A program made the translations under genes and the position numbers. From an uncultured Hyphomicrobiales bacterium (GTDB lineage Bacteria; Pseudomonadota; Alphaproteobacteria; Rhizobiales; Rhizobiaceae), in contig CALTTH010000009.1 of the NCBI GenBank assembly GCA_943908365.1, positions 1 through 64,000 of the forward strand: a DNA stretch of 64,000 bases. The letters run 5' to 3'. The notes under the pieces are model-generated. The model was not told where the DNA came from. It worked only from the letters and a program-made list of their open reading frames with translations, and did no database searches. Positions within the stretch are counted from its first letter, which is position 1. The number at the start of each line of letters is the position of its first letter. Shown in pieces: positions 17,958 through 26,218 of this stretch.

Positions 17958-18869
17958 TTAAGGCCAGCGCACGACGGGTGGGAGAGACGACAGGATCGAC
18001 TCCACATTGCCGCCCGTCTTCAGGCCGAAAATCGTGCCGCGATCGTGGAGAAGATTGAATTCCACGTAGCGACCGCGGCGAATCAACTGTTCGTCGCGGT
18101 CCTCTTCGGTCCATGGCTCGTTGAAATTACCGCGCACGATCTTGGGGTAGGCGAGGTTGAAGGCACGGCCGACATCCTGGACGAAGGCGAAATTGGCGTT
18201 CCAGCCGCCCTTGTCTTCATCCGGATGCAGCCAGTCGAAGAAGATGCCGCCGATGCCGCGCGGCTCGTTGCGATGCTTGAGGAAGAAATATTCATCGCAC
18301 CATTGCTTGTAGCGTGGATAGTCGGCGACCGCGTGTCGATTGCAGGTAATCTCAAAGACGCGGTGAAAGAGCTGCGTGTCCTGATCATCCTGGGTACGGC
18401 GACGGTTGAGGACCGGCGTCAGATCGGCGCCGCCACCAAACCAGTGGCTCGTCGTGACCACCATGCGCGTGTTCATATGCACGGCTGGCACATTGGGATT
18501 GACCGGATGGGCGATGAGCGAAATGCCGGACGCCCAGAAGCTTGGGTCCTCGTCGGCACCCGGCATCTGCTTGCGGAACTCCTCCGAGAACTCGCCATGA
18601 ACGGTAGAGGTGTGGACGCCGACTTTCTCGAACACCCGGCCTTCCATCATCGACATGATACCGCCGCCGCCTTGGCCTTCATCGCGCAGCCATTTCTTCT
18701 GAACGAAGCGTCCCGGTGGCTGATCGGAAAGCGGACCCTGAAGCTCATCCTCGATGGTCTCGAAGGAGGCGACGATCGTGTCACGCAGGCTCTCGAACCA
18801 GGCTTTGGCGATCGCCTTCTTGTCCTCGATGTCGTCCGGCAGGCCCTTTGGCAAAACGGGGCGTTCCAT
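17958..18869 (-). CDS. hemF: Oxygen-dependent coproporphyrinogen III oxidase
   Basis: Aerobic enzyme converting coproporphyrinogen III to protoporphyrinogen IX in heme synthesis; cytoplasmic homodimer. Length 303 is normal. Family signatures: GGGGIMSMMEGRVFEKVGVHTSTVHGEF, HMNTRMVVTTSHWFGGGADLTP, WCDEYFFLKHRNEPRGIGGIFFDW and the C-terminal RRGRYVEFNLLHDRGTIFGLKTGGNVESILSSLPP. ATG 18869 follows AAGGAGA with good spacing. Single gene; its upstream region carries a rhizobial palindromic repeat. Confidence 0.97.
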   Translation of the reverse strand: MERPVLPKGLPDDIEDKKAIAKAWFESLRDTIVASFETIEDELQGPLSDQPPGRFVQKKWLRDEGQGGGGIMSMMEGRVFEKVGVHTSTVHGEFSEEFRKQMPGADEDPSFWASGISLIAHPVNPNVPAVHMNTRMVVTTSHWFGGGADLTPVLNRRRTQDDQDTQLFHRVFEITCNRHAVADYPRYKQWCDEYFFLKHRNEPRGIGGIFFDWLHPDEDKGGWNANFAFVQDVGRAFNLAYPKIVRGNFNEPWTEEDRDEQLIRRGRYVEFNLLHDRGTIFGLKTGGNVESILSSLPPVVRWP

Positions 18870-18911
18870 ATCCGGTCTCCTTCATGCGATTCGATTTTGT
18901 TCTGACGATTT

Positions 18912-18971
18912 AGAGCATTTCCATCAGAAGTGTGTAGCGGTTTTGCGCATGGAAATGACGTCCCAACAAAA
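18912..18971. repeat. Rhizobial intergenic palindromic repeat
   Basis: Sequence with arms CATTTCCAT (18916-18924) and ATGGAAATG (18949-18957) around GTGTGTAGCGGTTTTGCGC. It resembles the short palindromic repeats scattered between genes in Rhizobiales genomes. Lies between the divergent hemF and the 91-residue gene. Family assignment is from memory of the consensus. Confidence 0.5.
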
Positions 18972-19055
18972 GGTGATCGCCATGTGTTGCGGATGCGATT
19001 TCGACTCGCCAAGCGGGCAGTCGCGCACTATCTTTTGACGATCAGAGGTATTGGC

Positions 19056-19331
19056 ATGACGAAATTTACCGGACCGCCACCACTTGAAGGCCTGAAACGC
19101 AGGATCGCCGCGCACCGCCGCGACCGCGATGGCGGCGTGCCCAAAAACCAGAAAAGCGGCATGTTCGTGCGTCAGACATTTTGCATGACGCGGGCCGAAG
19201 CCCGCGCCAAGGCGAAAGAATGGTTCGAGGAATATCCAAAGGCTGCTTACTGGACGGAAGTGGAAAGCTGGCGGCAGCTGGAAGGCGACCAGATTGAGTT
19301 CACCATGCGGCGTTTACCCTCGGCGGATTGA
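19056..19331 (+). CDS. Conserved hypothetical protein, 91 residues
   Basis: Small basic protein (GLKRRIAAHRRDRDGG, MTRAEARAKAKEWFEEYPKAAYWTEVESWRQL). I do not recognise a named domain. The start at ATG 19056 has AGAGG 8 nt upstream; the frame upstream covers the repeat and is not coding. No signal or membrane segment. It is convergent with the phosphate symporter gene. Confidence 0.72.
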   Translation: MTKFTGPPPLEGLKRRIAAHRRDRDGGVPKNQKSGMFVRQTFCMTRAEARAKAKEWFEEYPKAAYWTEVESWRQLEGDQIEFTMRRLPSAD

Positions 19332-19419
19332 GGGGCGGGCGCTGTTTTGCCGGGACTGTCCACACTCACTGACGGCAGTGGGTGGGGTGCCCTATCGTCC
19401 CAAAACCTCTGCTAAACCC

Positions 19420-21072
19420 TTACGCCCGCGTCTCGGCGGTGCGCAGGCGGCTCTCCCCCAGAATGCCGCTTTCATCCAGAATGGGATGCGCGACCGAGAC
19501 GATATGGGCGTTGATGCGCTTCAGGTCTCGCAACATGTCCAAATGCAGCGAGCTGGTCTGCAGGCTCTCCATCAAGCCGTCGCGCAGGCGTTCCAGATGA
19601 CGGCCTGAAGAGCGCTTTTCGAGGCGGCGGATATCGATCTTGATCTCCATCAGTCGCCGGGCAAGCGACAGGTCGCCGGTGACGAAGATGCTTTGGGCGG
19701 CTCGCAGGTTCTCGATGGTCATATCGAAGAGCGTCTTCAATTCGTCATAGCCTTCATCGGAGAACTTGAAGCCGTTCAGGATCTTCTTGCGGATCTGTTC
19801 GCACAGGCCTTTCTCGATGATGTCGCCCATATGCTCGAGATTGATGGCGTAGTCGATGACCGTGATCGAGCGGCGCGCATCGTTTTCGTCCAGTCCTTTG
19901 CGGCCAAGCTGCGAGAGGTAGATCTTCACCTCCTGTTGTCGCTGGTCCACCTTCTTTTCCAGCATCGCGATTTCGGCAAGCGGTGCCAGATCATTGTGCT
20001 TGAAGGCGTTTTCGGCGCGGATCAGCATGCGCTCGATCGTATCGCCGATGACCAGAACTTCGCGCGTGGCATTGGCCAATGCGACGACCGGCGTGTCGAG
20101 CGCGTCCTTATCGAGAAAGCGCGGGCCGTCATCGCTCTGCACGTCGCTCGGCACGGCCTTTGCCATCAGGTCGGATACGAAGCCCGAGAGCGGCCATGCA
20201 ACGATCGTCAGCAGAATGTTGAAGATCAGATGCGCATCCACCGGCAGCATGCTTTCCGAAAGCGGCAGTTGTTGCAGCGCGATCGCGCCGTAGGAGGCAA
20301 GCGGCATGGCGATGGCGCAGCCGATGGCGCGGATGACCAGATTGCCGAGCGTGATGCGTCTAGCTGCGGCTGGGCCACTCATCGTCGCAATGACCGGCGG
20401 GATCGCGCCGCCGAGATTTGCACCAAGGACGAGAACGATGATGAGGCCGGTCGAGAGAATTCCAGCCGAGGCAAGCGACAGGATGAGCACGACCATCGCA
20501 AGGCTGGAGGAGGAAAAGAAGGCCATGGCTGCCGAGAGGAGCAGCGCGACCGGCCACGCATCGTCGAGCAGGCCGATGAAGGCGCCGAGTGCGGGTGAAG
20601 CGCGCATCGGTTCGGTGGCGTTGCTCAAGAGATGTAGTGAGAGCAGCATCAGGCCGACACCGACGAGGGCCGTGCCGCCGCCCTGGCGAGCATTGGAATT
20701 GCCCTTGCGCAGCACGATGCCTGACAGAATGAGGAGCGGCGACAGCCATGCCACACCTGTTGCGAAAATCCAGGCGGTGACGGCGGTGCCGACATTGGCA
20801 CCGAGAAGAACGATCTGCGCCATGCGCGGCCGGATCAGATCCCGCTCGGCGAAGGAGGCGACGGTGAGTGCTGTGGCGGTCGAACTCTGGAGTGCGATGG
20901 TGGCGAAGAAGCCGGAGACGAAGGAACGGGCCCCGTTGCGGGTGCTGGTGGCGAGGATGGTTCTGAGCTTCAGCCCGAATGCACGCGTGACGCCATCCTT
21001 GACCTGCATCAGACCGAACAGCAGCAGCGCGACCGCTCCGAGCAAATTGACGATAACGATGGTGGATTCCAT
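19420..21072 (-). CDS. Na/phosphate cotransporter with PhoU-like tail
   Basis: Inner-membrane protein of 550 residues of the NptA/YjbB (PNaS) family. Two inverted Na/Pi repeats cover about 1-310, with the QSSTATA motif in the first (about 62-68) and the SSSSLA counterpart in the second (about 186-191). After about 340 the protein is cytoplasmic and helical like PhoU (LEKKVDQRQQEVKIYLSQL; AINLEHMGDIIEKGL). Such fusions move phosphate with sodium; efflux is known for E. coli YjbB. ATG 21072 follows AAAGGAG. Monocistronic. Confidence 0.92.
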   Translation of the reverse strand: MESTIVIVNLLGAVALLLFGLMQVKDGVTRAFGLKLRTILATSTRNGARSFVSGFFATIALQSSTATALTVASFAERDLIRPRMAQIVLLGANVGTAVTAWIFATGVAWLSPLLILSGIVLRKGNSNARQGGGTALVGVGLMLLSLHLLSNATEPMRASPALGAFIGLLDDAWPVALLLSAAMAFFSSSSLAMVVLILSLASAGILSTGLIIVLVLGANLGGAIPPVIATMSGPAAARRITLGNLVIRAIGCAIAMPLASYGAIALQQLPLSESMLPVDAHLIFNILLTIVAWPLSGFVSDLMAKAVPSDVQSDDGPRFLDKDALDTPVVALANATREVLVIGDTIERMLIRAENAFKHNDLAPLAEIAMLEKKVDQRQQEVKIYLSQLGRKGLDENDARRSITVIDYAINLEHMGDIIEKGLCEQIRKKILNGFKFSDEGYDELKTLFDMTIENLRAAQSIFVTGDLSLARRLMEIKIDIRRLEKRSSGRHLERLRDGLMESLQTSSLHLDMLRDLKRINAHIVSVAHPILDESGILGESRLRTAETRA

Positions 21073-21262
21073 GAGCGGCCACTCCTTTCCGTCTATTCGG
21101 TCATGATCGAAGAATAGCCTTGCACGAGGTCTTCGTCGCCGAGCGGGTGCGGCGGGCAGGAAGAAATCGAGCGGGAAATCTTTCGTTGGCTAACCAACAT
21201 AGGGACGAAAAGTTCAGTGGTACAGAGGTTTCTGAAACAATCTTTTCAGAATTTCCGGGAAT

Positions 21263-21724
21263 TTATGGCCAAAATGTTTGACGAAGAACTTCGCCGGTGA
21301 TCATTGCCGCCGACATGGCGACGTTGATCGAACGCTGGCCTTCCACCATCGGGATCAGAACCCGCTCATCCGCCTTTTCATGCACGTGGTCTGGCACTCC
21401 GGCGCTCTCCCGACCAAAAAGCAGGATATCATCCGGTCGGTACTCCACCTTCGTATAGGGCAGGGCAGCCTTTGTGGACGCCAGGACCAAGCGTCGTCCG
21501 GTTGTGGCGCGCCACTCCTCGAACCTCTCCCAGTTGACATGGCGAACGAGTGCGGCTGAAGCGATGTAATCCATGCCCGCGCGCTTCAGGTTGCGGTCGG
21601 AGATATCGAAGCCTGCTGGCTCGATAATGTCGACGCCTGCGCCAAGACAGGCTGCAAGCCGTAGGATCGTGCCAGTATTGCCTGGAATATCCGGCTGATA
21701 AAGGGCGATCCTGATGTTGGACAT
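21263..21724 (-). CDS. trmL: tRNA (cytidine/uridine-2'-O-)-methyltransferase TrmL
   Basis: SpoU/TrmH-class knotted methyltransferase of 153 residues, the short TrmL (YibK) form that 2'-O-methylates the wobble base of leucine tRNAs. Motifs: IALYQPDIPGNTGTILRLAACLGA (motif 1), DILLFGRESAGVPDHVHE (motif 2) and LIPMVEGQRSINVAMSAAM (motif 3). ATG 21724 has AGGAAGG 5 nt upstream; the longer frame to 21808 is not needed. Divergent from the ABC exporter leader. Confidence 0.93.
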   Translation of the reverse strand: MSNIRIALYQPDIPGNTGTILRLAACLGAGVDIIEPAGFDISDRNLKRAGMDYIASAALVRHVNWERFEEWRATTGRRLVLASTKAALPYTKVEYRPDDILLFGRESAGVPDHVHEKADERVLIPMVEGQRSINVAMSAAMITGEVLRQTFWP

Positions 21725-21860
21725 GATGGCCTTCCTGTTTTCAACGAGGTAGAGGCGGTTAGCATGGAGCGCTCTTGATGACCAGTCACAGGACAACCTT
21801 GATGTCACTCAAACATCACAACCTGGCGATTGCGCGATACAATCTTGGATGTGCTGCCGT

Positions 21861-21884
21861 TTACATCTGGTCAATGATTATATT
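21861..21884 (+). promoter_or_regulatory. Possible promoter for the ABC leader transcript
   Basis: An AT-rich stretch with TATATT at 21879-21884 and TTTACA just upstream (spacing about 13-15 nt, shorter than ideal). It lies 46 nt before the leader ORF. Weak match, listed because an exporter transcript is expected to begin here. Confidence 0.35.
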
Positions 21885-21930
21885 TTGAGCTACAAGGCCT
21901 CATCTTCAACACCAGCCATAGGAGGTTCAG

Positions 21931-21987
21931 ATGGATCAGCACAATCGATATCGCCTCCCGGCCTTTGTGGTGCCGCTTCAGGCCTAG
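21931..21987 (+). CDS. Candidate 18-residue leader peptide
   Basis: Short ORF MDQHNRYRLPAFVVPLQA preceded by a perfect TAGGAGGT Shine-Dalgarno 4 nt before the ATG. It stops 152 nt before the first ABC exporter gene. Residues 6-10 are R-Y-R-L-P. The known ErmDL leader has R-L-R-F-P at the same positions, and Arg-x-Arg near residues 6-8 is the established macrolide-dependent stalling motif. I infer a drug-sensing leader that controls the exporter. No erm gene is present here. There is no direct evidence that it is translated. Confidence 0.55.
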   Translation: MDQHNRYRLPAFVVPLQA

Positions 21988-22139
21988 GTGTGTCTCTGCG
22001 GGTCTTCTGCATTTTTCCGATCTAAAATTTCGTCATGTGGCTGTTACGGCCGCGTTCCATGTGTTTTCCCGTTCTGGCGGTGGCGCTTCATGTCCATTGC
22101 GCATGTTCTTTCGGGGTATTCTATTCGGAGCTTAGCCTC

Positions 22140-23996
22140 ATGTTTGGCTGGTTTGAAAAACGACTCGATCCATTTCCTTCGTCCACGCCGTCAACACCGC
22201 CGAAGACGCTGATTGCCTTCATGTGGCACTACGTGAAGCCGGCATGGCCATGGCTTCTTCTGCTTGGCCTGATGTCCATGGGCATCGCGATTGCCGAAGC
22301 CATGCTGTACAAGTTCCTTGGAAGCATCGTCGATTGGCTTTCCACCGCCAACCGCGAGACCTTCTTTGCAGATGAGGGCTGGCATCTTCTCGGCATGGGG
22401 GCGATCGTTTTGATCGGGCTACCCTTGATGGGTGCGATCCATACCATGACCATGCACCAGACGTTGGCGGGCAATTTCGGCATGATCGCGCGCTGGCGGA
22501 TGCACCGGTATCTGCTGCGCCACTCCATGACCTTCTTCGCCAATGAGTTTGCGGGGCGCGTTTCGACCAAGGTCATGCAAACGGCGCTCGCCATTCGCGA
22601 AGTGGCTCTGAAAATCATCGACGTTTTCGTCTATGCGATCAGCTTCGTCATTTCGATGCTGTTCATGGTGGCGGCCGCCGACTGGCGGCTGGTTATTCCC
22701 TTGGTCGCGTGGCTCGGTATCTACCTGTGCATCCTGACCTATTTCGTGCCAAAGCTTGGCCGGTTGGCGCAGGAGCAGGCGGATGCGCGCTCGATGATGA
22801 CGGGCCGTATCGTGGATAGCTATACCAATATCTCGACCATCAAGCTGTTCTCGCATGCGGGGCGCGAGGAGGTCTATGCGCGGGAGGGCATGGATGTGTT
22901 CCTCGGAACCGTTCACCGCCAGATGCGCAAGATTTCCGGCTTCAACATGCTGATCGACATCAACAATGCGTTCGTGATGTTCTCGACGGCCGGTCTCGGT
23001 CTGTATTTCTGGATGCAGGGCTCGGTCACCGCCGGTTCTGTCGCGATTGCCATCAGCCTTGCCATGCGCGTCAACGGCATGTCGCAGTGGATCATGTGGG
23101 AAGTGACCGCGCTGTTTGAAAACATCGGCACCGTCTATGACGGCATGTCGATGATGACCAAGCCGCACGATATCGTCGATGCTGCAAACGCACCAAGCTT
23201 AAGCGCATACAAGGGTGCTATCCTGTGCGACGACATTCGCTTCCACTACGGAAAGAACAAGGGCGTCATCGACGGACTGACGCTGGATATCAAGGCGGGT
23301 GAAAAGGTCGGTCTCGTCGGGCGCTCCGGTGCCGGCAAGACGACGCTGATGAACCTGCTGTTGCGCTTCTACGACCTGGAAGGCGGCAGGATCACCATTG
23401 ACGGGCAGGATATTTCGACGGTGTCGCAGGACAGTCTTCGCGGCCTGATCGGCGTGGTGACGCAGGATACTTCGCTGTTGCACCGCTCCATTCGCGACAA
23501 CATTGCCTATGGTCATCCGGGTGCGAGTGACGATGAGATCATCGCTGCGGCCAAGCGCGCCAATGCCTGGGAGTTCATCGAAACGCTGGTGGACATGCAT
23601 GGCCGGCAGGGGCTCGATGCGCAGGTCGGCGAACGCGGCGTCAAGCTCTCCGGTGGTCAGCGTCAGCGTATCGCGATTGCGCGTGTGTTCTTGAAGAATG
23701 CGCCAATCCTCATTCTCGACGAGGCGACCTCGGCGCTGGACTCGGAAGTCGAGCAGGCCATCCAGGAGAATCTGTTTGCGCTGATGGAAGGCAAGACCGT
23801 GATTGCGATCGCGCACCGGCTTTCGACACTGACCGAGATGGATCGTCTGATCATTCTCGACAAGGGCAAGATCGTCGAGGCCGGAACGCATTCCGAACTG
23901 GTGGCCCATGGCGGCATCTATGCCGACCTGTGGCAGCGCCAGTCCGGTGGCTTCATTGCCGATGAGGAGCCGGAGATGAAAGCAGCTGGCGAATAG
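22140..23996 (+). CDS. ABC exporter, fused membrane and ATPase domains (first of two)
   Basis: Half-size type IV ABC exporter, 618 residues: N-terminal six-helix membrane domain (about 30-330) and C-terminal nucleotide-binding domain. Walker A GRSGAGKTT (about 394-402), signature LSGGQ (about 502), Walker B LILDEATSALD (about 522), H-loop AHRLST. All catalytic residues are intact. I start at ATG 22140 because the N-terminus (WFEKRLDPF) then matches the paralogue's (YFENWIEPF). Likely multidrug or lipid export as a homodimer or with the downstream paralogue. It follows the 18-residue leader ORF. Confidence 0.92.
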   Translation: MFGWFEKRLDPFPSSTPSTPPKTLIAFMWHYVKPAWPWLLLLGLMSMGIAIAEAMLYKFLGSIVDWLSTANRETFFADEGWHLLGMGAIVLIGLPLMGAIHTMTMHQTLAGNFGMIARWRMHRYLLRHSMTFFANEFAGRVSTKVMQTALAIREVALKIIDVFVYAISFVISMLFMVAAADWRLVIPLVAWLGIYLCILTYFVPKLGRLAQEQADARSMMTGRIVDSYTNISTIKLFSHAGREEVYAREGMDVFLGTVHRQMRKISGFNMLIDINNAFVMFSTAGLGLYFWMQGSVTAGSVAIAISLAMRVNGMSQWIMWEVTALFENIGTVYDGMSMMTKPHDIVDAANAPSLSAYKGAILCDDIRFHYGKNKGVIDGLTLDIKAGEKVGLVGRSGAGKTTLMNLLLRFYDLEGGRITIDGQDISTVSQDSLRGLIGVVTQDTSLLHRSIRDNIAYGHPGASDDEIIAAAKRANAWEFIETLVDMHGRQGLDAQVGERGVKLSGGQRQRIAIARVFLKNAPILILDEATSALDSEVEQAIQENLFALMEGKTVIAIAHRLSTLTEMDRLIILDKGKIVEAGTHSELVAHGGIYADLWQRQSGGFIADEEPEMKAAGE

Positions 23997-24088
23997 GGCA
24001 TCAAGCAGCATGGCGACGATGGCATTCGAGCCTGAATAGGGCGCTATCCGCCACTGGCCCGACAATGCCTGAGCCTTCACTCAAAAAT

Positions 24089-24118
24089 CAAACCCGCCGG
24101 CGAAGGCCGGCGGGTTTG
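24089..24118 (+). terminator. Intrinsic terminator after first ABC gene
   Basis: Thirteen-pair GC-rich hairpin (CAAACCCGCCGGC / GCCGGCGGGTTTG, 4-nt loop). The downstream arm ends in TTT. First of two tandem terminators between the two exporter genes. Confidence 0.8.
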
Positions 24119-24131
24119 TCAGCGGTCAGAG

Positions 24132-24156
24132 GGGCGGAACATCTTCCGCCCTTTTT
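24132..24156 (+). terminator. Second tandem intrinsic terminator
   Basis: Stem GGGCGGAA / TTCCGCCC with loop CATC, followed directly by TTTTT. Together with the hairpin at 24089 it should block read-through from the first exporter gene into the second. Confidence 0.85.
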
Positions 24157-24178
24157 CATTTGGACTGCATTACCGAAA

Positions 24179-24184
24179 TATAAT
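24179..24184 (+). promoter_or_regulatory. Consensus -10 element for second ABC gene
   Basis: A perfect TATAAT lies 46 nt before the ATG of the second exporter gene and just after the tandem terminators. A good -35 is not obvious (TTGGAC at 24160 is too close). Supports an independent promoter. Confidence 0.45.
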
Positions 24185-24230
24185 CTGCCCTCTTCTTTGC
24201 CCCTCTCAAGAATCCGCCTATACAATCAAT

Positions 24231-26093
24231 ATGATCATCACCCGTGTTTTCCACTATTTCGAAAACTGGATCGAGCCCTTCGCCCGCAAGGACGATCTGA
24301 GGCCGCCGGAAAGCACATTCGCTTTCATCTGGTTCTATCTCCGTCAGGCCAAGGCGCCGTTCTTCGCCATGCTGATGCTCGGTGGATTGACGGCGGCGAT
24401 CGAAGCGGCGCTCTTCTGGTTCGTCGGGCGGCTCGTGGATATTCTCTCGACCGTCAAGCCGGGCGATGGCTGGTCTGGCCTGCTGGCGAGCCACGGCTAT
24501 GAGCTGATCGGAATGTTGTTCCTGATCGCTGTGGTGCGCTTTGTCGTTACCATGCTGACGGCGCTCGTCGATCAGCAGATCATCACGCCGGGTTTCTACA
24601 ATCTCGTGCGCTGGCAGTCCTATATGCATGTGGCGCGGCAATCGCTGAGCTTCTTCCAGAACGATTTCTCCGGTCGTATCGTCACCAAGGTCTGGTCGGG
24701 CGGGCAGGCGGCGGGCGACCTCGTCACATCGCTGATGGAAAGCGTCTGGTTCGTCGGCATCTATTCGGTCTCCATGCTCTTCCTGATCGGTGGACTGGAC
24801 TGGCGGCTTGGACTGGTGGTGGTGCTTTGGGTCGGCATCTTCTCCATGCTGGCGCGCTACTTCGTGCCGCGCATTCGCTTTCATTCGCGCGAGACCGCGG
24901 AAGCTGCCTCCATGCTGAACGGGCGCATGGTGGATGCCTATAGCAACATCCAGACGCTGCGTCTCTTTGGTCGCGCTGATGCCAATGACCGCTACATGCG
25001 CCAGGGCTTCGATACCTTCCAGCGCACCACCATGACCTTTACCCGCTTCATCACGGGGGTCAGGGCGTCCATGGCACTGCTATCGGGCATCATGATCACG
25101 TCGATGGCAGCTCTTTGCATCGATCTCTGGCTATCCGGCAAGATCAGCTCGGGTGCTGTGGCCTTCACACTTGCCTTGGTGCTGCGGCTCAACTTCCTGC
25201 TTGGGCGGCTGATGACGCAGTTCAACGGCATCATGCGCAATTTCGGCACGGTGCAGAACGCCGCAGAACTGATCTCGCAGCCGATCGGTCTAGTCGATGC
25301 GGCGGATGCAAAGCCGCTCGAGGTGACGACGCCGAGCGTCCAGTTCGATGATGTCAGCTTCCACTATGGACGCGGCAAGGGTGTCATCGATCACCTCAAC
25401 CTCACCATCGCGCCAGGCGAAAAGGTCGGTATCGTGGGGCGCTCAGGCGCCGGCAAGTCGACGCTCGTCAATCTGCTTTTGCGCTTCTATGACGTGGAGC
25501 AGGGGCGCATCCTGATCGATGGGCAGGATATTGCGCATGTGACACAGGAGACGTTGCGCGCCCATATCGGCATGGTGACGCAGGATACCTCGCTTCTGCA
25601 CCGCTCCATTCGCGACAACATCATGTTCGGCCGCACGGACGCGACGGAGGAGGAGTTGCTGGAAGCCGCACGTCGAGCGGAAGCCGACGACTTCATCGCG
25701 CGGCTTGAAGACCAGCGGGGCCGCAAGGGCTTCGACGCCCATGTGGGCGAACGCGGCGTCAAGCTTTCCGGTGGTCAGCGTCAGCGCATCGCGATTGCCC
25801 GTGTGATGCTGAAAGACGCGCCGATTCTCATTCTGGATGAGGCGACGTCTGCACTCGACTCCGAAGTAGAGGCGGCGATCCAGAGCAATCTCGATGCGTT
25901 GATGAAGGGCAAGACGGTGCTGGCGATCGCGCATCGTTTGTCAACGATCGCCGCGCTCGACAGGCTGGTGGTGATGGATGCCGGGCGGATCGTCGAACAG
26001 GGTACCCACAGCGAACTGGTCGCGAGCGGCGGGCTTTACGCGGACCTCTGGGCGCGCCAGTCCGGCGGTTTCCTGGATGCGGAAGAGCTTTAA
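24231..26093 (+). CDS. ABC exporter, fused membrane and ATPase domains (second of two)
   Basis: Half-size ABC exporter of 620 residues, clearly paralogous to the preceding one over its whole length. Membrane domain about 40-340; Walker A GRSGAGKST (about 402), LSGGQ (about 512), LILDEATSALD (about 532), AHRLST. Both partners keep full catalytic sites, so homodimers are as possible as a heterodimer with two active sites. It has its own TATAAT and no clear Shine-Dalgarno before ATG 24231. Tandem duplication is the likely origin. Substrate unknown. Confidence 0.92.
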   Translation: MIITRVFHYFENWIEPFARKDDLRPPESTFAFIWFYLRQAKAPFFAMLMLGGLTAAIEAALFWFVGRLVDILSTVKPGDGWSGLLASHGYELIGMLFLIAVVRFVVTMLTALVDQQIITPGFYNLVRWQSYMHVARQSLSFFQNDFSGRIVTKVWSGGQAAGDLVTSLMESVWFVGIYSVSMLFLIGGLDWRLGLVVVLWVGIFSMLARYFVPRIRFHSRETAEAASMLNGRMVDAYSNIQTLRLFGRADANDRYMRQGFDTFQRTTMTFTRFITGVRASMALLSGIMITSMAALCIDLWLSGKISSGAVAFTLALVLRLNFLLGRLMTQFNGIMRNFGTVQNAAELISQPIGLVDAADAKPLEVTTPSVQFDDVSFHYGRGKGVIDHLNLTIAPGEKVGIVGRSGAGKSTLVNLLLRFYDVEQGRILIDGQDIAHVTQETLRAHIGMVTQDTSLLHRSIRDNIMFGRTDATEEELLEAARRAEADDFIARLEDQRGRKGFDAHVGERGVKLSGGQRQRIAIARVMLKDAPILILDEATSALDSEVEAAIQSNLDALMKGKTVLAIAHRLSTIAALDRLVVMDAGRIVEQGTHSELVASGGLYADLWARQSGGFLDAEEL

Positions 26094-26165
26094 GCGCTTC
26101 CACTCCAATGGTAGGCGAAGTGCTGCAAACCATTGTTTTTATTGGTCTGAAGCTCTCTGTATCAC

Positions 26166-26209
26166 GCATCGTGCTTTCCGAAAACCGAGGCCGATTTTCA
26201 AGCCGATGC
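26166..26209. repeat. Short rhizobial-type palindromic repeat
   Basis: GCATCG (26166-26171) and CGATGC (26204-26209) bracket a partly symmetric core (TTTCCGAAAACCG and GATTTTCAAG). It resembles a palindrome family common between genes in Rhizobium and Agrobacterium. Lies between the second exporter gene and the convergent phosphatase-fold gene. Confidence 0.45.
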
Positions 26210-26218
26210 TGTAAGACT

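Noticed and set aside
22035..22139. N-terminal extension of the first ABC exporter to 22035
   Set aside because: The ATG at 22140 aligns with the paralogue's N-terminus, and the extension is not similar to it.
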